Positions 5,233-10,079 of a stretch of DNA of 10,079 bases are shown one piece after another. The translations under genes and the position numbers were made by a program. The stretch is from NCBI GenBank assembly GCA_946497375.1, contig CAMMKE010000040.1, forward strand, positions 1 to 10,079, written 5' to 3'. Source of the stretch: an uncultured Mycoplasmatota bacterium (GTDB lineage Bacteria > Bacillota_I > Bacilli_A > RF39 > UBA660). Within the stretch, counting starts at the first letter, position 1. Each line of letters starts with the position of its first letter. Below the pieces are notes generated by a model that was not told the DNA's origin, searched no databases, and saw only the letters and a list, made by a program, of their open reading frames with translations.

Positions 5233-6282
5233 ATGAAGAAAGTATTAGTTATGTTGTTATTATTTTTAGTACCCTTAAATGTTTTTTGTAAAGAAGATAC
5301 TTTTGATACTGCTAGAAGTAGTATTATAGTCGCCTTAAACAGTGGTCGTGTCTTATATGAAAATAATGCTGATGAGGTAAGATTAATCGCTTCAATTACC
5401 AAGATAATGACTTGTATTATCGCTATAGAAGAAGGAGATTTAGATAAAGAGATTAAAGCAGGGGAAGAAATACTTAAGATGTATGGGACTAGTATTTATT
5501 TAGAGTTAAATGAAAAGATGAAGTTAATTGATTTACTCTATGGCCTTATGCTTAGAAGTGGAAATGATGCATCAGTTGTAATTGCAAAAGCCGTAGCAGG
5601 AAGTGAAGAAGACTTTGTTAAAATGATGAATAAAAAAGCTAAAGAGATTGGTATGACTAATACTACTTTTAGTAATCCTCATGGTCTTGATGAAGAGACT
5701 AAGAACTACTCTACGGCAAGAGATATGGCAAAATTATCAAGATATGCTTATAAAAATAAGACTTATAGAAAAATAATTGGTACTGAAGAATACCGAGTAA
5801 AGACTCTTAATAAGAGTTATCTTTGGTATAATAGAATGAAACTATTAGGAGATTATAAATACTGTACTGGTGGTAAAAATGGTTATACTCCTAGTGCTGG
5901 TAAAACACTTGTCACTACTCATAAAAAGAATGATTTAAACATAACTATTGTTACTCTAGATGATAATGATGAGTATAATAATCATGAAAGATTGGCAGAA
6001 TATGCTTTTGATAATTATAGTAACTATAATATTGTTGATAAAAATGATTTTGACCTCGTTATAGATGATAATAAGTACTATGTAAATAAATCTTTTACTT
6101 ATCCTTTAACAGAAAAAGAAAAAGATAATGTTAAAGTCCTTGCTAGTATTGATGACTCATTAAAAAGTGGTAAAGTTGGTAATATTAATATTACTCTTTA
6201 TAATAAGACTTTAAAGAAAATACCTCTTTATATAAAAGAGACAAAGAAAAAAGAAAACTTCTTTACTAAGTTGTTTTCCTAA
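5233..6282 (+). CDS. D-alanyl-D-alanine carboxypeptidase (penicillin-binding protein, S11 family)
   Basis: 349 aa. A signal peptide (residues 1-19, MKKVLVMLLLFLVPLNVFC) directs export. The three active-site motifs of the S11 family are in order: S54-ITK with the nucleophile Ser54 and Lys57; S109-G-N111; and GGK215-N-G217-YTPSAG, where the usual K-T-G is K-N-G. The family removes the terminal D-Ala from peptidoglycan pentapeptides and binds penicillin. Residues about 255-330 form a short beta-rich tail like the PBP5 C-terminal domain, ending in a basic segment (KETKKKENFFTKLF) that could associate with the membrane. The ATG has only a moderate ribosome site (AGGTGA, 5221-5226). It is the only plus-strand gene here, and its last 17 bases overlap the end of the convergent metallophosphatase gene. 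Confidence 0.92.
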   Translation: MKKVLVMLLLFLVPLNVFCKEDTFDTARSSIIVALNSGRVLYENNADEVRLIASITKIMTCIIAIEEGDLDKEIKAGEEILKMYGTSIYLELNEKMKLIDLLYGLMLRSGNDASVVIAKAVAGSEEDFVKMMNKKAKEIGMTNTTFSNPHGLDEETKNYSTARDMAKLSRYAYKNKTYRKIIGTEEYRVKTLNKSYLWYNRMKLLGDYKYCTGGKNGYTPSAGKTLVTTHKKNDLNITIVTLDDNDEYNNHERLAEYAFDNYSNYNIVDKNDFDLVIDDNKYYVNKSFTYPLTEKEKDNVKVLASIDDSLKSGKVGNINITLYNKTLKKIPLYIKETKKKENFFTKLFS

Positions 6283-7159
6283 GTCTAAAAAAGTTAATAG
6301 ATGGTCTTGCATTAATTCTAACATCATAAGTATCCGTTCCTATTCCACTTGTTATATAGAATTCTGTATTATTAATTTTATAGTATGAATTTATATATTT
6401 AGAAGCATGGTCTTTAGAAGCTAGATTAAGTAAGTAAGGTATTCTAATCTCTCCTAAATGTGAATGCCCTGCTAATGCTAAATCAATAGGATATACTTCT
6501 ACAAACTCATCTATATAATCTGGTTTATGAAATATTGTTATAGTATAAGTAGTATCATTATAATTAGTAAAAGCCTTATCATAATTAATAGAATCATTAT
6601 TAGTATTTAGTCCTACTAACATAATAGGTTCATTAGATTCATTATAGATAAGTTCATTACTATCATCTAATACCTTAAAACCACAATCTACTAAAATAGA
6701 TATGGCATCATCATTATCAGACTCCCCTAATACTGCATATTTACCTAAGGTAGAGTTTAGCTTCTTTAACTCTTTAACGAGTTTTTTTCTATTTTTAGGA
6801 GCTAAATCTTCATTTCCTAATAAGTCTCCTGTAAATAAAATTAAATCAGGATTTCTTTTGGTAATGGCATTAACAACTTCTTTTAATAAGTCATAATTAC
6901 TATAATGTAAATCCCCAAACTGAATAACTTTAAGTCCACTAAAGGACTCTGGTAGTTTAGAGTTAACAATCGCTTCTTCATTAACTATTAGAGATGTTGT
7001 GCCAATATTAGTAATGTAAAAAAATGTAAAAAAGACAAGTAAAAAGATTATAGTAAGAGATATTACTATTCTCTTAACTATCTTTTTTACTTTTTCTGTC
7101 TGTTTTTCTCTATCTATATCTTTTTGTTTATCTTTATTTAATTCAATTCTACTATTCAT
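6266..7159 (-). CDS. Membrane-anchored calcineurin-like metallophosphatase
   Basis: 297 aa. A charged cytoplasmic N-terminus (1-30) precedes one membrane helix (about 31-52), placing the catalytic domain outside. Metal-site motifs are present in order: GD83-L-H85, TGD112, FH211KPD and GHS-H234, as in YkuE/YaeI-like phosphoesterases, some of which act on lipid substrates. The GNH(D/E) motif, which normally supplies a metal-binding Asn and the catalytic His, is GESD (145-148) here, so normal catalysis is doubtful. The ATG has a moderate ribosome site (GAGGGA). It lies about 50 bases downstream of the CcdA-thioredoxin gene in the same direction and overlaps the carboxypeptidase gene tail to tail. 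Substrate is unknown. Confidence 0.85.
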   Translation of the reverse strand: MNSRIELNKDKQKDIDREKQTEKVKKIVKRIVISLTIIFLLVFFTFFYITNIGTTSLIVNEEAIVNSKLPESFSGLKVIQFGDLHYSNYDLLKEVVNAITKRNPDLILFTGDLLGNEDLAPKNRKKLVKELKKLNSTLGKYAVLGESDNDDAISILVDCGFKVLDDSNELIYNESNEPIMLVGLNTNNDSINYDKAFTNYNDTTYTITIFHKPDYIDEFVEVYPIDLALAGHSHLGEIRIPYLLNLASKDHASKYINSYYKINNTEFYITSGIGTDTYDVRINARPSINFFRLRKTT

Positions 7160-7211
7160 TACTTATCCCTCTATAATAAGTATATAAGAAAATAAACTTT
7201 TTTTAAAGAGT

Positions 7212-8369
7212 CTATTTTCTTACTTTTTCTATTTCTTTTTTTAAAGTATCATATGTCATACTGCCAAAAGATGTAAAGGCAATATTACCATTAGAGTTTA
7301 TTATATAAGTATTAGGATAGGTTGTTACATAGTATTTATTAAATAATTTATTACTAGCATTTAATGATGTAAAGGTATAATTATTTTTAGTTAAGAATTT
7401 CTTTATATCTTTTTTAGGATTACGTGATGTATTAGCGATTCCTAAAATAATAACATCGTCTTTATTTTGATTATAATCGTTATATAACTTCTCTATATTA
7501 GGTAGTTCATCTAAACAAGCGAAACAGTCTATAGCATAGAAATGTAAGATGATGGTTTTACCTATATAGTCATCTAAAGTATAAGTATTACCATTTTGAT
7601 CTTTTAAAGTAAAATTAATAGGAGTTGCTAGTTCTACTTTACCAGTACTAGTTACTGTCTCTTTATCTTTAATACTTTCCATAGTAAAACCAGTATAAGA
7701 TACAAAGATTCCCATGAAAATAATAATTAAGGCTCCTAATTTAACAACATAGTTTAAGATATTTTGTTTTCTTTTAATTATATTTAAAACTTTTGTAGTA
7801 AATAGCCCTAATATTATAAAAGGCAGTAAGAAACCTAAGGCATAAACTAAAACGAAAAGGTTTCCTATTAAAGCGGTACTTGCAGTAGATGCCATGATTA
7901 GGGTTGATGATAAGGCTGGTCCCACACAAGGAGTCCAAGCGAAAGAAAATAGAAAGCCCATTAAAAAGGCAGTTTTCTTAGTCATTTTATTGGGATTAAA
8001 ATTAATCTTTAATTTCTTTTCTTTATTTAGAAAATCTACTTTTAATATACCTAACTGGAATAGTCCTAAAATTACGATTAAGATGCCCCCTACTTCTAAG
8101 AATATTTTTCTATTATCTTTAAAGAATAGACCAAGTCCTGTAAAAGATAGTCCTAAGATAAAGAAAGACATAGATATTCCTAAAATAAAGAATAAGGTAT
8201 AGATTAGAACTACTTTCTTTTTATAAGTAACATTGCCATCTTTATCAATCTCTTTAGCATTAGTAGCAAGGTAGCCCATATATAAAGGTATTAAAGGAAT
8301 AACACAAGGTGAGAAAAAGGAGATTAATCCTTCTAAAAAAATTCCTAATATTTGCATTACTTCAGTCAT
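7212..8369 (-). CDS. CcdA/DsbD-type transmembrane reductase fused to a thioredoxin-like (TlpA/ResA) domain
   Basis: 385 aa. The N-terminal half (about 1-228) is a six-helix CcdA domain with the two conserved cysteines in SFFSPC22VIPLIP and AWTPC148VGPALSS, which carry reducing power across the membrane. After a linker (about 230-248), residues 249-385 form an extracytoplasmic thioredoxin fold with C282-FA-C285 and the cis-proline loop TTYP352N. The fusion lets electrons pass from cytoplasmic thioredoxin to outer-face disulphides within one protein. Likely roles are cytochrome maturation or repair of oxidised envelope proteins; no haem genes are nearby, so the target is open. A ribosome site AGGAG lies nine bases upstream of the ATG. 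Intact length and both motif pairs suggest it is functional. Confidence 0.9.
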   Translation of the reverse strand: MTEVMQILGIFLEGLISFFSPCVIPLIPLYMGYLATNAKEIDKDGNVTYKKKVVLIYTLFFILGISMSFFILGLSFTGLGLFFKDNRKIFLEVGGILIVILGLFQLGILKVDFLNKEKKLKINFNPNKMTKKTAFLMGFLFSFAWTPCVGPALSSTLIMASTASTALIGNLFVLVYALGFLLPFIILGLFTTKVLNIIKRKQNILNYVVKLGALIIIFMGIFVSYTGFTMESIKDKETVTSTGKVELATPINFTLKDQNGNTYTLDDYIGKTIILHFYAIDCFACLDELPNIEKLYNDYNQNKDDVIILGIANTSRNPKKDIKKFLTKNNYTFTSLNASNKLFNKYYVTTYPNTYIINSNGNIAFTSFGSMTYDTLKKEIEKVRK

Positions 8370-8396
8370 TAAATCACTCTCCTAGAAGATTTTAAC

Positions 8397-8422
8397 AAAA
8401 AATAGAGTTATAACGGGCTCTA
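8397..8422 (-). terminator. Possible weak terminator after lepA
   Basis: On the minus strand TAGAG, which includes the lepA stop codon, pairs with CTCTA (8403-8422) around a 10-base loop and is followed by six T. The stem is only five base pairs, so substantial read-through into the CcdA-thioredoxin gene is expected. Confidence 0.4.
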
Positions 8423-10079
8423 ATTTTCTTTAGTAGAAAGTATTGCTAGAAAAGCATCAGGAGGTACTTCTACACTACCTATTTGTTTCATCTTCTTTTT
8501 ACCTTCTTTTTGTTTTTCAAGTAGTTTTTTCTTACGAGTAATGTCACCCCCATAACATTTGGCAAGAACATCTTTTCTTAAGGCTTTAATATCTGTCCTA
8601 GCGATTACTTTATTACCAATAGAAGCTTGCACTGGGACTTCAAATAGTTGTCTTGGTATTACATCTTTTAATCTATGAACTATTAATTTACCACGATTAT
8701 AGGCAAAGTCTTTATGAACTATCATACTAAGAGCATCTACTACTTCTCCATTTAACATAATATCTAATTTTACTAAATCACTAGCTTCATACCCTGTTAC
8801 TTCATAGTCAAATGAGGCATAGCCTTTTGTAATTGATTTTAATTTATCAAAGAAGTCATAGACTATTTCTGATAGAGGTAGTTTATAGATAAGGCAAACT
8901 CTAGTGTCATCTAAATAATTCATATTAATGAAAGTACCACGTTTGTCTTGACATAGTTCCATTAATGGTCCGATATAGTCTTTTGGAGTATAAATAGATG
9001 TCTTAACAAAAGGCTCTTCTATTTTTTTTACTTTAACTTTAGGCGGCATTTTATTAGGAGCATCTACTTCGATAGTGGATCCATCAGTAAGAGTTACTTT
9101 ATAAATAACAGATGGAGTTGTGGCAATAACATCGATATTAAATTCTCGCTTAATTCGCTCTATTGTTACTTCCATATGTAATAAGCCTAAAAAGCCTGTT
9201 CTAAAACCAAAGCCTAAGGCCACTGATGTTTCAGGTTCATAAACTAACGCGGCATCATTTAATTTAAGTTTAGCAAGTGAATCTCTTAACTCTTCAAACT
9301 GATTAGTCTCAATTGGGTAAAGCCCACAGTAGACAACGCTTTTTAATTTCTTATAGCCTGGTAATGATTCTACTTTGTCTTTAGTAGAGTTTAAAGTAAT
9401 TGTATCTCCTACATGAACATCACTAATACTTTTAATAGAGGCATAGATATACCCTACCTCTCCTGTGCTTAGAGAGTTAACTTCTACTTCTTTAGGAGTA
9501 TTTTTTAAAATAGATAAAACTTCATATGATGCTTTACTTTCTAACATATAGATAGTATCACCTTTTTTTATACTACCATTAAATATACGAACAGCGGTTA
9601 AAACTCCACGATAAGAGTCATAGATACTATCAAAGATTAATCCCTGTAAAGGTTTAGAAGCATCTCCTTTAGGAGCAGGTATTTTGGTAATGATAGCATC
9701 TAGTAATTCTTTTATTCCCTCACCTGTTTTGGCACTAGTTAAGATAATATCTTCTTCATCAAAGCCTAAATTAGTAAGTTCTTCAGTTACTTTAGGAATA
9801 TCGGCACTAGGTAGGTCTATTTTATTAATAACAGGAATGATAGTTAGGTTATTATCAAGAGCAAGATAGAGATTGGCAAGAGTTTGTGCTTCTATTCCTT
9901 GGGTAGCATCCACTACTAAAATAGCCCCTTCACAAGAAGCTAGAGAACGATTAACCTCATATGAGAAGTCAACATGACCTGGAGTATCTATTAAATTTAA
10001 TAAATATGTTTCGTTATTATATAGATAATTAATAGATACAGCATTTAATTTAATAGTAATACCGCGTTCTCTTTCTATA
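8420..10079 (-). CDS. lepA: Elongation factor 4 (LepA), N-terminus beyond the window
   Basis: The frame is open from the right edge to a TAG stop and covers about 552 codons of a roughly 600-residue family; some 45-50 N-terminal residues, including the P-loop, are missing. Visible GTPase motifs are ERERGITIK (switch I, at the edge), DTPGH (9974-9988), NKID and SAKTGEGI. They are followed by the EF-G-like domains II, III and V ([32 protein letters not shown]) and the LepA-specific C-terminal domain with [18 protein letters not shown] and the family ending [13 protein letters not shown]. LepA is a ribosome-associated translational GTPase involved in ribosome function and back-translocation. An internal ATG at 9913 is not the start because conserved LepA sequence continues upstream of it. 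Confidence 0.98.
   Translation of the reverse strand, partial: IERERGITIKLNAVSINYLYNNETYLLNLIDTPGHVDFSYEVNRSLASCEGAILVVDATQGIEAQTLANLYLALDNNLTIIPVINKIDLPSADIPKVTEELTNLGFDEEDIILTSAKTGEGIKELLDAIITKIPAPKGDASKPLQGLIFDSIYDSYRGVLTAVRIFNGSIKKGDTIYMLESKASYEVLSILKNTPKEVEVNSLSTGEVGYIYASIKSISDVHVGDTITLNSTKDKVESLPGYKKLKSVVYCGLYPIETNQFEELRDSLAKLKLNDAALVYEPETSVALGFGFRTGFLGLLHMEVTIERIKREFNIDVIATTPSVIYKVTLTDGSTIEVDAPNKMPPKVKVKKIEEPFVKTSIYTPKDYIGPLMELCQDKRGTFINMNYLDDTRVCLIYKLPLSEIVYDFFDKLKSITKGYASFDYEVTGYEASDLVKLDIMLNGEVVDALSMIVHKDFAYNRGKLIVHRLKDVIPRQLFEVPVQASIGNKVIARTDIKALRKDVLAKCYGGDITRKKKLLEKQKEGKKKMKQIGSVEVPPDAFLAILSTKEN

Noticed and set aside
7185..7222. Terminator between the CcdA-thioredoxin and metallophosphatase genes
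   Set aside because: A perfect 10-bp inverted repeat is present, but it has only one G-C pair in the stem, an 18-base loop and no T-run after it. It is not convincing.
7894..8202. Plus-strand 102-codon open frame inside the CcdA-thioredoxin gene
   Set aside because: It is antisense to a well-conserved membrane domain, has no ribosome site or recognisable features, and its amino-acid content reflects the opposite strand.
9684..9913. LepA starting at the internal ATG at 9913, and a plus-strand frame opposite it
   Set aside because: Conserved LepA sequence ([14 protein letters not shown]) continues in frame to the window edge; the plus-strand frame is a shadow of it.

Overview
The window is AT-rich with monoderm-style gene content: strong AGGAGG ribosome sites, a lipobox lipoprotein, a DD-carboxypeptidase and a SipW/TasA-type secreted protein. 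TGA is used as a stop (240-aa-frame gene ending at 3956) and TGG for Trp, so the genetic code is standard and not the mycoplasma code. The best fit is an uncultured low-GC Bacillota, probably a gut Bacilli/Erysipelotrichia/RF39-like lineage. That assignment is inference from style, not from a marker search.

Layout. Positions 1-867 (minus) hold an Rpn/PD-(D/E)XK-type nuclease cut by the left edge. Positions 868-1722 carry no protein gene but are rich in structure: a promoter for the nuclease gene, nested inverted repeats, a 40-nt diversity-generating-retroelement (DGR) template-repeat-like sequence at 1149-1188 abutting a terminator hairpin, a cluster of TTATCTGTTCAA-type repeats, and a terminator for the gene upstream. 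Positions 1723-4561 (minus) are a tightly packed operon: a VUT/YhhQ-like membrane protein, a small pilin-like protein, and a 613-aa surface protein. Positions 4629-5081 (minus) encode a small lipoprotein with its own terminator. Positions 5233-6282 (plus) encode a D,D-carboxypeptidase. On the minus strand to the right edge follow a membrane-anchored metallophosphatase, a CcdA-thioredoxin fusion and the translation factor LepA (its first roughly 45-50 residues lie outside).

The main discovery is in 1149-2517. The 613-aa protein has a TasA-like N-terminus followed by two related C-type-lectin-like/DUF6273-like domains. Each ends in an 80-nt GC-rich segment in which 11 codons differ or are variable while the intervening codons are base-for-base identical. 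A third copy of the first half of this segment lies in non-coding DNA at 1149-1188 and carries AAC or AAT at every variable codon. All six differences from VR1, and eight of nine from VR2, fall on template adenines. This is the hallmark of adenine-specific DGR mutagenesis. The template copy stops after 40 nt at a terminator hairpin and no reverse transcriptase is in the window. The system here is therefore either a decayed DGR, one served by a distant RT and full-length template, or one rearranged at this locus.

The remaining genes (lepA, ccdA-trx, metallophosphatase, dac, lipoprotein) look like ordinary cell-envelope and housekeeping functions. A few have altered signature residues, noted individually.
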